64,000 nt of DNA from Acinetobacter sp. GSS19 (GTDB taxonomy: Bacteria; Pseudomonadota; Gammaproteobacteria; Pseudomonadales; Moraxellaceae), in assembly GCF_028621895.1 (NCBI RefSeq), contig NZ_CP117520.1:1860001-1924000 (forward strand), read 5' to 3'. The notes below the pieces were generated by a model that saw nothing but the letters and a program-made list of their open reading frames with translations, made no database searches and was not told the origin of the DNA. This document shows, piece by piece, positions 11,896 through 20,497 of the stretch. Within the stretch, counting starts at the first letter, position 1. Each line of letters opens with the position of its first letter. The position numbers were made by a program, and so were the translations under genes.

Positions 11896-11923
11896 AAATA
11901 TTTTCCACTATTCTCAGATTCAA

Positions 11924-12673
11924 ATGGATTTAGAGACCCGCCAGCTTCGACAATTACTGAGTGAGCAGCATCAGCTTCCTGAAGTCTTATTACTCAAACA
12001 AACCACCACCTCCACCAATGATGATGTACGGGCGTTTGCACAAAAAGGAATCACATCTGTACTCGTCTCAAGTGCCCAGCAGACTCAGGGACGAGGACAG
12101 CGACAACGACAATGGGTGTCACCGGAAGGGAATATTTATTTAAGCACATTGCTGTCCTTAGGAACACCCATAGACGGACGCCTCGCATTGGAAATTGCCT
12201 TAAATATTCTACAAATGCCGAGTCTGCGGCCCCTCAACTTGCAAGTGAAATGGCCAAATGACCTGTACAGTCCACAAGGCAAATGGGGTGGCATCCTGAT
12301 TGAACCACTCTCCCCGCAGCAGGTGATTGTCGGTGTCGGAATCAATACTGCCCCGATGTCAGATCATCAACTGGATCAGCAAGTCAGCTCACTGACTGAA
12401 CTTGGACTGTTGCAGCCCAACCGGGTAAAACTGATTGCCGAACTATATCTGGCGATTCAGCAGGCCGGTCAATGGTTTAATCATGGCTGCCCGAATCTGG
12501 CACAACGTTTCAATCATCATGCCAGCTTTATGGGAGATAGCGTAGAATTTGAACACCATCACGGCCTCAGCACCGGCATTTTCCGTGGGATTGCGGATGA
12601 TGGTGCGGTACAACTCGAAACCACAAACGGAATTGAACTGTTTTATCAGGGTCGCCTCCGCCGGCTAGCCTGA
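11924..12673 (+). CDS. birA: Biotin-[acetyl-CoA-carboxylase] ligase
   Basis: Activates biotin with ATP and attaches it to the BCCP subunit of acetyl-CoA carboxylase. The start at 11924 (MDLETRQL) yields 249 residues. STNDD near residue 30, GRGQRQRQW near 52-60, KWPND near 108 and GGILIE near 117 are the catalytic biotin-ligase motifs. There is no clear N-terminal helix-turn-helix of the E. coli BirA repressor type, so this is probably a monofunctional enzyme. A shorter C-terminal barrel domain follows. coaX starts 5 bases after its stop codon, a cofactor gene pair seen in many gammaproteobacteria. Confidence 0.94.
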   Translation: MDLETRQLRQLLSEQHQLPEVLLLKQTTTSTNDDVRAFAQKGITSVLVSSAQQTQGRGQRQRQWVSPEGNIYLSTLLSLGTPIDGRLALEIALNILQMPSLRPLNLQVKWPNDLYSPQGKWGGILIEPLSPQQVIVGVGINTAPMSDHQLDQQVSSLTELGLLQPNRVKLIAELYLAIQQAGQWFNHGCPNLAQRFNHHASFMGDSVEFEHHHGLSTGIFRGIADDGAVQLETTNGIELFYQGRLRRLA

Positions 12674-12678
12674 ACTGA

Positions 12679-13437
12679 ATGGATACACAGATGAAAAATT
12701 TATGGCTGGATATCGGCAACACTCGCCTCAAATACTGGATTACTGAACAGCAGCAAGTCATCGAGCAGGGTGCAGAGCTGCATTTACAATCCCCTGCTGA
12801 TTTACTGCTGGGTCTAATTCAACATTTTAAAACTCAGCATTTACAAAATGTTGGCATCTCTTCAGTTCTGGACAGTGAAAATAACGAGCGCATTCGCCTG
12901 ATTTTAAGCCAGCTGAATATTCCTGTGGTGTTTGCCCAAGTGCATGCCGAATATGCCGGCCTACACTGCGGTTATGCAGAACCACAACAACTGGGGATTG
13001 ACCGCTGGCTACAGGTATTGGCAGTCGCTCAACCAAACCAGGAATTTTGCGTGATTGGCTGCGGCACCGCTTTGACCATTGATCTGGTACAAGGTTTACA
13101 GCATCTCGGCGGTTATATTTTACCCAACCTGTACTTGCAGCGTGATGCACTGATTCAGAATACCAAAGGCATTAAAATTCCGGATTGCGCTTTCGATGAT
13201 CTTAGCCCTGGTCAAAATACCATTGATGCCGTGCATCATGGCATCTTGCTGGGTCTGCTGAGCACCATCGAACACATCATGCAGCAATCCCCGAAACAGC
13301 TCGTGCTCACCGGTGGTGACGCCACACTGTTTGCCAAATTCCTGCAACCGTATCAACCTCGGGTTGAATCCGATTTACTGCTCTATGGCTTAAAGCATTA
13401 TTTGCGCCATCATCCACAATTCAACGAAATCAGCTAA
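12679..13437 (+). CDS. coaX: Type III pantothenate kinase
   Basis: Phosphorylates pantothenate in the first step of coenzyme A synthesis. The N-terminal DIGNTRLKY phosphate-binding motif (residues 11-19), the central GIDRW segment and [10 protein letters not shown] near residue 128 are typical of the ASKHA-fold CoaX family. An ATG four codons downstream (12691) is an equally possible start, giving 248 instead of 252 residues. It forms an operon with birA and ends at a strong terminator. Type III enzymes are not feedback-inhibited by CoA, which is known for the family. Confidence 0.93.
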   Translation: MDTQMKNLWLDIGNTRLKYWITEQQQVIEQGAELHLQSPADLLLGLIQHFKTQHLQNVGISSVLDSENNERIRLILSQLNIPVVFAQVHAEYAGLHCGYAEPQQLGIDRWLQVLAVAQPNQEFCVIGCGTALTIDLVQGLQHLGGYILPNLYLQRDALIQNTKGIKIPDCAFDDLSPGQNTIDAVHHGILLGLLSTIEHIMQQSPKQLVLTGGDATLFAKFLQPYQPRVESDLLLYGLKHYLRHHPQFNEIS

Positions 13438-13443
13438 ATTCAG

Positions 13444-13480
13444 CCCATAAAAAAGGCGCACATTGCGCCTTTTTTATGGG
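13444..13480. terminator. Bidirectional intrinsic terminator between coaX and ffh
   Basis: CCCATAAAAAAGGCGCA and TGCGCCTTTTTTATGGG form a long nearly perfect stem around a short CAT loop. It lies between convergent genes and suits both. Confidence 0.9.
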
Positions 13481-13492
13481 GAAGAACTGGGC

Positions 13493-14905
13493 TTATTTTT
13501 TCGGTTCGTTATTACCGAACAATGGACCCATTCCTGCACCACCACCGCCAAACTGTTTCTGCAGATTGCCCAGTCCACGCATCATTTTGCTCATGCCTGA
13601 TGGATTGGCAAATTTCTTCATCATCTTGGCCATCTGGCTGTGCTGTTTCAACAGTTTGTTGATTTCCGACACATCCATACCACAACCCGCTGCAATCCGT
13701 TTTTTACGGCTTGGGTTGATGATGTCCGGATTACGGCGCTCTTTCGGCGTCATCGACTGGATAATCGCTTCCATTTTTTTCACTTGCTTTTCTGGATTCG
13801 CCTGCTCAAGTGCCTGCTGAATGCCGGAATTGCTCATGCCTGGAAGTTTGTCCAGGAAGCCCATCATGCCGCCCATTTTTTTCATTTGCTCAAATTGCAT
13901 CAGCATGTCTTCAAGATTGAAGCTGCCGCCTTTCTGCAATTTTTTCGCCATTTTTTCGGCTTTTTCTTTGTCGATTTTACGTTCAACTTCTTCGACCAAA
14001 GAAAGTACGTCACCCATGCCGAGAATACGTTGTGCCACACGTTCCGGATGGAATGGCTCTAAGGCATCGAGTTTTTCCCCCATCCCCAGGAACTTGATTG
14101 GCTTGCCAGTAATCGCACGCACAGACAGTGCAGCACCACCACGCGCATCACCATCAGTTTTGGTCAGGATCACACCGGTTAAAGGCAAGGCGTCATTAAA
14201 GGCTTTCGCAGTATTGGCCGCATCCTGACCAGTCATGGCATCGACCACGAACAAGGTTTCAGTCGGCTTGATCGCGGCGTGTAATTCCTTGATTTCACCC
14301 ATCATGTCTTCATCGACATGCAGACGACCTGCAGTATCGACAATCAGGACATCGGCAAACTGGATTTTGGCCTGTTCAATCGCACGATTGGCAATCGTGA
14401 TCGGTTGTTCATTCGCGCTGGATTCAAAGAAAATTGCGCCGACTTCACCGGCAACGGTCTGTAGCTGCTTGATTGCTGCAGGACGGTACACGTCGGCAGA
14501 CACCATCGCTACTTTTTTCTTCTGACGCTCTTGTAGGAAACGGGCTAGTTTCGCTGCCGTGGTGGTTTTACCCGCCCCCTGCAAACCGGCTAACAAGATC
14601 ACTACAGGAGGTTTAGCTGCAAGATCAAGTGTTTCGTTGGCTTCGCCCATCATCTTGGTCAATTCGTCATAGACGATCTTGACAAAGGCCTGGCCTGGAG
14701 AAAGCTGACTCATCACTTCTTGGCCCAATGCCTGTTCCTTAACTTTCGCGATGAATTCACGAGTTACAGGTAACGCCACATCGGCCTCAAGAAGGGCCAT
14801 ACGTACTTCACGTAACGTATCTTTAATATTATCTTCGGTCAGCTGCCCTGAGCCAGTAACATTTCTTAAACTCTGCGTGAGTCGTTCTGTTAAGGTATCA
14901 AACAT
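13493..14905 (-). CDS. ffh: Signal recognition particle GTPase Ffh
   Basis: Binds signal sequences of nascent membrane proteins and, with 4.5S RNA and FtsY, delivers ribosomes to the translocon. The N-terminal helical N domain is followed by the G domain with GLQGAGKTT near residue 107, DTAGR near 190 and TKTDGDARGG near 248. The C-terminal methionine-rich M domain contains the RNA-binding helix-turn-helix with GCGMDVSEI near 410. The protein has 470 residues and ends in a Gly-rich tail. It is divergent from the YpjD-like gene, with 147 bases between starts, an arrangement conserved in many proteobacteria. The 4.5S RNA gene is not in this window. Confidence 0.97.
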   Translation of the reverse strand: MFDTLTERLTQSLRNVTGSGQLTEDNIKDTLREVRMALLEADVALPVTREFIAKVKEQALGQEVMSQLSPGQAFVKIVYDELTKMMGEANETLDLAAKPPVVILLAGLQGAGKTTTAAKLARFLQERQKKKVAMVSADVYRPAAIKQLQTVAGEVGAIFFESSANEQPITIANRAIEQAKIQFADVLIVDTAGRLHVDEDMMGEIKELHAAIKPTETLFVVDAMTGQDAANTAKAFNDALPLTGVILTKTDGDARGGAALSVRAITGKPIKFLGMGEKLDALEPFHPERVAQRILGMGDVLSLVEEVERKIDKEKAEKMAKKLQKGGSFNLEDMLMQFEQMKKMGGMMGFLDKLPGMSNSGIQQALEQANPEKQVKKMEAIIQSMTPKERRNPDIINPSRKKRIAAGCGMDVSEINKLLKQHSQMAKMMKKFANPSGMSKMMRGLGNLQKQFGGGGAGMGPLFGNNEPKK

Positions 14906-15052
14906 TGCAAAATCCGCTTAAAATGGCTAGTTGCAAAAAAATCTTTCTTCAATTAGAAAATTTATGCATAAGATGCTATAGGATACTTTAGTTCGCGTAG
15001 AATTTATATCTTCTAACATCACGAATCTTCATCATCCCGCAAAAGGTTTGAC

Positions 15053-15859
15053 ATGATCAGTCTCCCCTTGGTTTATCTCGTTTTGGCCCTTGTTGCCTAT
15101 AGCTCTGCATTTTGGTACTTGTTAATGCAACTGATGTCAAAACGTCATCCCCACCATGGACTGATCAGTATCCTGTTAAGTTTGGGTCTCATTTTACATG
15201 GCCTGATCTTATCTGGCGATATGCTCACCCCGTTGGGCGTAAATTATGACGTTTTTAACCTGATGTCATTTACCTCAGGGTTGATGTTGCTGCTCAGCCT
15301 ATTGTTCAGTCATTACCGCCCGGTGATGGCACTGAATTTGATCGGTATTCCGGTGGCTGCACTGGGCCTGATTCTGGGCTTTGGTCTGAGTAAATCCAAC
15401 CAGTTGATGAGTGAAAACTCACTCAGTCTGGACATTCATATTCTGCTGTCGCTTTCTGCCTATGCCATTTTGCTGATGGCTGCTTTGCATGCCCTTCTGC
15501 TTTGGGTACAAAACCGTGAGTTAAAGAAAAAGCAAAAACGCCTCTGGGTCAATTTATTACCCCCCTATCAGGCCATGGAATCCTTGTTATTTGACATGCT
15601 GGGGATTGGTTTTGCCCTGCTGACCATCGCACTCGGCTTCGGTTTTTTCACCATTGATAATTTCTTTGCCCAGCATCTGGCACATAAAACCACCTTCAGT
15701 ATTCTGTCCTGGTTTGTTTTCGGTATCCTATTGATTGGTCATTACCGTTTAGGCTGGCGTGGGCAAAAAGCCATCCGGTTTACCCTCAGTGGCTTTATGC
15801 TGTTGGCGATCGGCTTTATTGGTAGCAAATTTGTCTTGGAAATGATTTTGGGACGTTAA
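15053..15859 (+). CDS. YpjD/CcsA-like cytochrome c assembly family membrane protein
   Basis: A 268-residue protein with about eight transmembrane helices, matching the inner-membrane YpjD family (cytochrome C assembly superfamily, related to CcmC and CcsA). Family members that handle haem have a WWD motif and conserved histidines; no clear WWD motif is visible here, so a direct haem role is unproven. The position, divergent from ffh, is the same as for E. coli ypjD and supports the assignment. The function of YpjD proteins is not established. Confidence 0.85.
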   Translation: MISLPLVYLVLALVAYSSAFWYLLMQLMSKRHPHHGLISILLSLGLILHGLILSGDMLTPLGVNYDVFNLMSFTSGLMLLLSLLFSHYRPVMALNLIGIPVAALGLILGFGLSKSNQLMSENSLSLDIHILLSLSAYAILLMAALHALLLWVQNRELKKKQKRLWVNLLPPYQAMESLLFDMLGIGFALLTIALGFGFFTIDNFFAQHLAHKTTFSILSWFVFGILLIGHYRLGWRGQKAIRFTLSGFMLLAIGFIGSKFVLEMILGR

Positions 15860-16086
15860 TTTGCTTTCTTTAATTTTGTGATAGATTGACCTTGGAACAC
15901 TGATCAATTATCAATCATTAAATACAATCAATTCATAAAAAAGCCCCATCGGGTTGGGTTGATTAATAAAAAATCATAACCAATTGATTTAAAATAAATA
16001 ATTAAAAATATTTCGCATAACAGGTATTATATTAATTTGCGTAATACCTAATAATCTGAAGCTTAAACGTATAAAATGAGATAAAA

Positions 16087-16518
16087 ATGCAGAATAATAT
16101 GAGTGATAATAAAAAAGTTGGAATTACTTGGATTGCTTGGTTAACCACACTTCCCTTTTTTTATATAGCTTTAACAGGTGGTGGACCTAAACGAAATATT
16201 TATATATTTTTTGAGCATCTCACCAACTTATCACATCTTTCAGAGCTTACATCCAAGCAACTATTTGAAGAATTTTATTTTCCATTAAGTGTTTGGATTT
16301 CCATCCTAGTATTATTTGCTATGAATATTGGCTGGTTACTGAATAAAAGAATTAATCCTATTATTGTTTGCATCGGATCTTTTTGTGGAATTCTGCTTTC
16401 ATCGTTAGCTCTCTCCTTGACACTGGCATTCGGTTTAGGGCTGCTTTTAATTCCAGGAATTTGGTTTGCTGGTTATTTAGCGATGTGGCATTTGAACTAT
16501 AAATCAAAAAATATGTAA
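16087..16518 (+). CDS. Hypothetical four-helix membrane protein, AT-rich
   Basis: A 143-residue predicted inner membrane protein with about four hydrophobic segments (near residues 14-30, 65-88, 95-112 and 114-135) and a soluble stretch with several Lys, Glu and Thr at about 33-62. I do not recognise the family. Codon use is strongly A/T-biased, unlike dusC and the YpjD-like gene on either side, and the flanking intergenic stretches are also AT-rich. This suggests late acquisition or relaxed selection. The start may be at 16087 or at the ATG at 16099. No terminator or partner gene is evident. Confidence 0.6.
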   Translation: MQNNMSDNKKVGITWIAWLTTLPFFYIALTGGGPKRNIYIFFEHLTNLSHLSELTSKQLFEEFYFPLSVWISILVLFAMNIGWLLNKRINPIIVCIGSFCGILLSSLALSLTLAFGLGLLLIPGIWFAGYLAMWHLNYKSKNM

Positions 16519-16746
16519 TTGAACAACTATCTGTAACCTATATTCTTTGATTTTAAGACAAGTATTAAAATCATTTTTTATTCAAAAAACCCCTATTTAA
16601 TACCATGGGCATTATCTGAAAAAAGTCTGTCGGCACCAAGTAGAAATGTCCACTTTACCATCCCTCACTGAAAGCACCCTACTGAACTTGCCATCCCTGT
16701 TAAAAAAACGTATAACGCTGTTTTTTGATCGCTAGGACAAACTGTC

Positions 16747-17691
16747 TTGAAACTCATCCTTGCACCCATGGAAGGTTTAACCGATCCCATCATGCGTGAC
16801 GTGCTGACGCATGTCGGCAGTTTTGACTGGTGCGTGACCGAGTTTATCCGGGTTACAGATACCGTATTGCCCGATCATATTTATTATAGCTACTGCCCTG
16901 AACTAAAAAACGCAGGCAAGACAGCAGCAGGTACTCCGGTTCACGTACAGTTTCTCGGTAACAACCCGGAAATGCTGGCAGCAAATGCCGTCCGTGCAGT
17001 CGAACTGGGTGCACCCGCAATAGACCTGAATTTTGGTTGTCCAGCAAAAACCGTCAACCGTCATCGCGGTGGTTCGATCCTGCTGGATGAACCGGACGTT
17101 GTACACCTGTTAGTCAAAGCGGTCCGTGATGCAGTTCCAGCGCATATTCCTGTTTCGGCTAAAATGCGTTTGGGCTACCTCGACGAAAATCATACGATGG
17201 AGAATGCCTATGCCATTCAGGCAGCAGGTGCCAGCTGGCTGACGGTGCATGCCCGAACCAAGGCAGATGGCTATACTCCCCCGGCGTATTGGGAAAAGAT
17301 CCAACCCATCCGTGAAGCATTAAACATCAATGTAATCGCCAACGGGGAAATCTGGAACAACCAGCATGCATTGAAATGCTTACGCGATTCAGGTTGCGAA
17401 GACCTGATGCTGGGTCGGGGAGCCGTCACCACCCCAGACCTGAGCCAATGTATCCGGCAAAACCTTGATGAGCCAGTACTGCACTGGACTGATCTCATTG
17501 AATTGCAAATTCGCTTTTTGAGTGGATCGAGCAAAACTGAAATCGGGATGGTCGGCCGTTACAAACAGTGGCTGGGGATGATGAGCAAGCATTATCCGGA
17601 AGCCAAAGCCCTATGGGATGAGATCAAACGGCTGAAAAAGCTGGACGAAATTGTTGAGAAACTGCACTTTAGCCGTGGGATGGCCGGCTAA
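16747..17691 (+). CDS. dusC: tRNA-dihydrouridine(16) synthase DusC
   Basis: Flavoenzyme that reduces uridine 16 in the tRNA D-loop. The protein opens with LILAPMEGLTDP, the FMN-barrel signature, and has NFGCPAKTVN with the catalytic cysteine at about residue 98. The TEFIRV segment near residue 32 and the ANGEIW segment near 198 point to DusC rather than DusA or DusB. It is 314 residues, matching E. coli DusC. The start is a TTG at 16747, supported by AGGA eight bases upstream; no ATG is available in frame before the conserved N-terminus. A terminator follows at 17738. Confidence 0.93.
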   Translation: MKLILAPMEGLTDPIMRDVLTHVGSFDWCVTEFIRVTDTVLPDHIYYSYCPELKNAGKTAAGTPVHVQFLGNNPEMLAANAVRAVELGAPAIDLNFGCPAKTVNRHRGGSILLDEPDVVHLLVKAVRDAVPAHIPVSAKMRLGYLDENHTMENAYAIQAAGASWLTVHARTKADGYTPPAYWEKIQPIREALNINVIANGEIWNNQHALKCLRDSGCEDLMLGRGAVTTPDLSQCIRQNLDEPVLHWTDLIELQIRFLSGSSKTEIGMVGRYKQWLGMMSKHYPEAKALWDEIKRLKKLDEIVEKLHFSRGMAG

Positions 17692-17737
17692 TGCTGAGAC
17701 GGTCTAGCAGCTGCCAAGTATCTCCAAAACAGCATAC

Positions 17738-17766
17738 TGAGCGTTAAAGAAAACGCTCAATTTTTT
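17738..17766 (+). terminator. Intrinsic terminator after dusC
   Basis: TGAGCGTT and AACGCTCA form an eight-base stem followed by ATTTTTT on the plus strand. Confidence 0.85.
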
Positions 17767-17782
17767 ATGCAGCCTTGCGTTA

Positions 17783-18373
17783 TTAAAGTGAGGTCATCGC
17801 TGAATAGCTGAGTGGAACCGAAAAACTGATCAGAATCAATGATGCTGTACGCTGCAGGTTGCGCTGGTTCAGCCAACTGATCCTGTTTGAGGTCAACAGA
17901 TACCCCATAAAGACCCAGAAAAATGCAATAGGAACCAACAGCAGCAGAAATACCACCATATTCTGCATATAGACAGGCACACTATTCCAGGTCGCTAACG
18001 GAAAAACCGCTGAAGCAAATAACAGAGCTTTGGGATTGAGTAACGTAGCCAGGAACAATTGACGCGGCCCAATGATAGTGACTTTATTCAGGTCGGTATT
18101 CGCTGCACTTTTCCACAGCTTCACAGCGAGAAAAAGAATATACATTGCGCTCAGTAATTTCAGCAGGGCGGGTAAAAAGGGCAAAGTTTCAGCCACACGA
18201 TCCACAAAAATCCCCCAGATACTAATCGCGATCAAGTAGCCTAGTGCTTCTGCAGGAATAAGATGTAAAGATTTTTGAAATCCCACCTGTATTCCAGAAG
18301 AGGCCAATAAGGTATTGGTCGGTCCAGGAGTGAGCAGGATTGTCATGACTAAAGCAATAAACATCCAAGACAT
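17783..18373 (-). CDS. LysE/RhtB family amino-acid or metabolite exporter
   Basis: A 196-residue inner membrane protein with about six hydrophobic segments. The N-terminal motif LLTPGPTNTLL (residues 13-23) is the family hallmark; LysE/RhtB proteins export lysine, homoserine, threonine or related compounds. The start chosen is the ATG at 18373 (MSWMFI); the longer form from 18433 adds 20 residues (MTKLSYS...) with no family counterpart. The substrate is not predictable. No regulator gene is adjacent. Confidence 0.85.
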   Translation of the reverse strand: MSWMFIALVMTILLTPGPTNTLLASSGIQVGFQKSLHLIPAEALGYLIAISIWGIFVDRVAETLPFLPALLKLLSAMYILFLAVKLWKSAANTDLNKVTIIGPRQLFLATLLNPKALLFASAVFPLATWNSVPVYMQNMVVFLLLLVPIAFFWVFMGYLLTSNRISWLNQRNLQRTASLILISFSVPLSYSAMTSL

Positions 18374-18673
18374 AACTTTTGCCTTTTCCTTTTTGAGCCG
18401 CACAAAATTAATCGAATATGACAGTTTTGTCACGTTCTATCTTGTTTTACGTTCACATTGAGGCATTTTGCTATGAATTTAAAGGTTTAAAACGTAACCA
18501 TTTTTTACTGAGAAAACAAAAAATTAAAAACCTAACCTACTGTTTATTCATAATTTTTTAAAATTTTGATGTTTTTAATAAGTAGAGCTTGAGCAGATCA
18601 AACCCGATCTGACGCAACAGTCTAAAATTATATTTTTCACGGATTTGAATAGGATGCACAATCAGATCACTTC
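18374..18673. other. Gene-less AT-rich stretch before an orphan terminator
   Basis: About 300 bases upstream of the LysE gene without a plausible reading frame. It contains a small hairpin near 18594-18611 (CAGATC, AAACCC loop, GATCTG). A plus-strand terminator follows directly. It could hold an sRNA, or only the LysE promoter on the minus strand. Confidence 0.5.
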
Positions 18674-18708
18674 GAGTTGATGTGAGAGGCCACATCAACT
18701 CTTTTTTT
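18674..18708 (+). terminator. Strong plus-strand intrinsic terminator without an upstream gene
   Basis: GAGTTGATGTG and CACATCAACTC form an 11-base stem with an AGAGGC loop, followed by seven T. The T-run is on the plus strand, so it does not suit the minus-strand gene that ends at 18713. The nearest plus-strand gene, dusC, already has its own terminator. Confidence 0.8.
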
Positions 18709-18712
18709 ATTT

Positions 18713-19069
18713 TTAGGATTCAATATCTACCCAAGCCATACAGCCCCAGCCATCATATTGACCGGAGAACTGTAGCGCCACCTGCTTTAACCAGGTTTCA
18801 ATTTCCACAATTTCAGCATAGTCCGGTGGCATCGTGATATGAACCACCACTTCCCACAGCAAGTCGCCCTCTTCATCTTCCTGATAGAGTGAAACCTTCT
18901 GTTCCTGACGCAATAAATGCAAAGCGCTCTGCTCAGCCTGAGATTGATCAGGAAAAATCAGGGTAAAGTCAATTTCTCGGATTTCGGTCAAGTCATCGCC
19001 ATCGAGTGCCATCTGCCATAGCACATCACCATTTTCATCTGCAGGAAATTGTTGCGGATCTCGTTGCAT
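18713..19069 (-). CDS. RraB-like protein (first of two paralogues)
   Basis: A 118-residue acidic protein that resembles the RraB (regulator of RNase E activity B) fold family: an N-terminal DENGD segment, a central strand-rich part and a C-terminal QYDGWGCM that corresponds to the EYDGWG box of RraB. The start at 19069 (MQRDPQQF), preceded by AAGGA, aligns with the start of the paralogue at 20497; two earlier in-frame starts add unrelated residues. RNase E inhibition is known for E. coli RraB but is only an inference here, since this protein lacks the long acidic N-terminal arm of that protein. Confidence 0.72.
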   Translation of the reverse strand: MQRDPQQFPADENGDVLWQMALDGDDLTEIREIDFTLIFPDQSQAEQSALHLLRQEQKVSLYQEDEEGDLLWEVVVHITMPPDYAEIVEIETWLKQVALQFSGQYDGWGCMAWVDIES

Positions 19070-19146
19070 GATCATCCTTATTGTTGTGTGTTTATTATAG
19101 GTCTTCATACTAAGCCAATTTTATGACCGAACGTCAATAGTGCTGT

Positions 19147-19497
19147 CTATTTAACTGCTTCAATCACCTGTTTCAACACCAGCGCATGATTATATTGCTC
19201 ACTTTTAGCAGCGGTAATCAGACTGATCTTTTGTTTTTGCGCCATCTGTTGCAGCTGCTGTATCAGCTCAGGATAACAGGCCAATTCGGCCTTATAGCGT
19301 TGCTGGAATTCAGCCCAGCGTTCAGGATCGTGTGCATACCATTTCCTGAGTTCTGTCGATGGAGTCAGTTCCTTCGGCCACAAATCAATATGTGCCTCAG
19401 CCTTACTCACACCTCTAGGCCATAGCCGATCTACCAGGATACGTTGACCATCAGATTCATCTGCAGCAACATAAACACGTTTAATCACAATATTCAT
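19147..19497 (-). CDS. DUF488 family protein
   Basis: A 116-residue cytoplasmic protein of the DUF488/YeaO type. Visible family features are the N-terminal IKRVYV strand, the VDRLWPRG motif (about residues 22-29), and LWPKELTPSTELRKWY followed by HDPERWAEFQQRY. The function is unknown; several members are induced by stress or lie beside detoxification genes. It is 19 bases downstream of the SRPBCC gene on the same strand, so the two are probably cotranscribed. Confidence 0.85.
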   Translation of the reverse strand: MNIVIKRVYVAADESDGQRILVDRLWPRGVSKAEAHIDLWPKELTPSTELRKWYAHDPERWAEFQQRYKAELACYPELIQQLQQMAQKQKISLITAAKSEQYNHALVLKQVIEAVK

Positions 19498-19515
19498 CCA
19501 TGATCACCCATCTGG

Positions 19516-19962
19516 TTACGCATCCGGAATAACCGGTGTCACCAAGAGCTGTAGCAGCTGCAAGGATTCTTGCCACCCCAGATAACAGCCGTCCAAGGGA
19601 ATCTGCTCGGGTATGCCACTTTGAGTAATATAAAGGGCTGTTCCGATGGGAACTTCTTTAAAATCCACTGTAACCTGGATGCTTCCAGCAAGACTTGGGT
19701 CATCAAACTGGTCGCTATAGCATAAGCGCTGATGAGGAATAATCTCGTGATACACGCCAGAAAAAGAGATAATCGTGCCGGTAGAAAAATTACGAAAAGA
19801 CATGTGATAGCCACCCCCAATTTTTAGATCAAAATGACTGACTTTGGCGACAAAACCATGCGGTGCCATCCATTTCACCAGAGCATCAGGATCAACAAAA
19901 GCCTGAAACACTCGTGCTGGAGGCGCAGCGAATACACGATGTAATTTGACCGTATTCATCAT
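19516..19962 (-). CDS. SRPBCC (AHSA1-like) domain protein
   Basis: A 148-residue protein with the activator-of-Hsp90 homologue 1 type fold: an N-terminal RVFAAPPARVFQAFVDP helix-grip start, WMAPHGF, GGGYHMSFRN and a C-terminal GWQESLQLL helix. Such proteins form a hydrophobic pocket for small ligands; no enzymatic role can be assigned. The start at 19962 (MMNTVKL) has AAGGAAAA directly upstream, whereas the longer frame to 20052 has no family support. It is the first gene of a likely pair with DUF488. Confidence 0.83.
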   Translation of the reverse strand: MMNTVKLHRVFAAPPARVFQAFVDPDALVKWMAPHGFVAKVSHFDLKIGGGYHMSFRNFSTGTIISFSGVYHEIIPHQRLCYSDQFDDPSLAGSIQVTVDFKEVPIGTALYITQSGIPEQIPLDGCYLGWQESLQLLQLLVTPVIPDA

Positions 19963-20058
19963 TTTTCCTTTTATTATTCTTTTCAGTTGTCGTGTAGGAC
20001 AGCCCACCGTTTGCTGTGTAGCGCTTTGGTATATCCCTCTGCCGTGAACCACAAAATG

Positions 20059-20098
20059 AAATGAAAAAGCATGTTCAAATGAACATGCTTTTTCATTT
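20059..20098 (-). terminator. Perfect 18-base hairpin after the second RraB-like gene
   Basis: The arms at 20059-20076 and 20081-20098 are exact reverse complements around AAAT. A further partial copy of the right arm (GAACATGCTTTT) follows at about 20099-20110. Downstream of the minus-strand gene that ends at 20129, it most likely terminates that gene, although the T-tract lies within the stem. Confidence 0.65.
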
Positions 20099-20128
20099 GA
20101 ACATGCTTTTGATGAGAAGAGGTTGTGT

Positions 20129-20497
20129 TTAGTCTTCTACTTCTTCGTCTAAATCATAGAGATAAGTCATACAGCCCCAACCATCATATTCACCTTGAAA
20201 CTCGGTCGCGATGCGAGTAAACCACTCTTCGAGATCCTGAATGTCCTGATATTCAGGAATCATGTTGACATGTGCATTCAGCACCCACAATTTACTGCCT
20301 TCGGTTTCCTGAAATAGAGAAATCTTTTGTTCCTGCTGTAATAAATGCAGGGCACATTTTTCTGCCAACTCTAGCGTTTTAAAAACAATCGAAAATTCAA
20401 TTTCATGTGGCTCATTCAGGTCATCACCATCTTCGTACATTTCCCAAAGCAGGTTGCCGTTATCGTCATCAGGATATTGGGTATAGTCACGTGTCAT
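20129..20497 (-). CDS. RraB-like protein (second paralogue)
   Basis: A 122-residue acidic protein with the same layout as the gene at 18713-19069: an N-terminal YPDDDNGNLLWEMYEDGDDL, a HLLQQEQKISLFQE segment and a C-terminal EYDGWGCMTYL, then an acidic tail (DLDEEVED). The two clearly arose by duplication and are now separated by the SRPBCC-DUF488 pair. RraB of E. coli binds RNase E and changes mRNA decay; the same role here is an inference from the fold signature alone. The gene has its own upstream region and a hairpin terminator. Confidence 0.73.
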   Translation of the reverse strand: MTRDYTQYPDDDNGNLLWEMYEDGDDLNEPHEIEFSIVFKTLELAEKCALHLLQQEQKISLFQETEGSKLWVLNAHVNMIPEYQDIQDLEEWFTRIATEFQGEYDGWGCMTYLYDLDEEVED

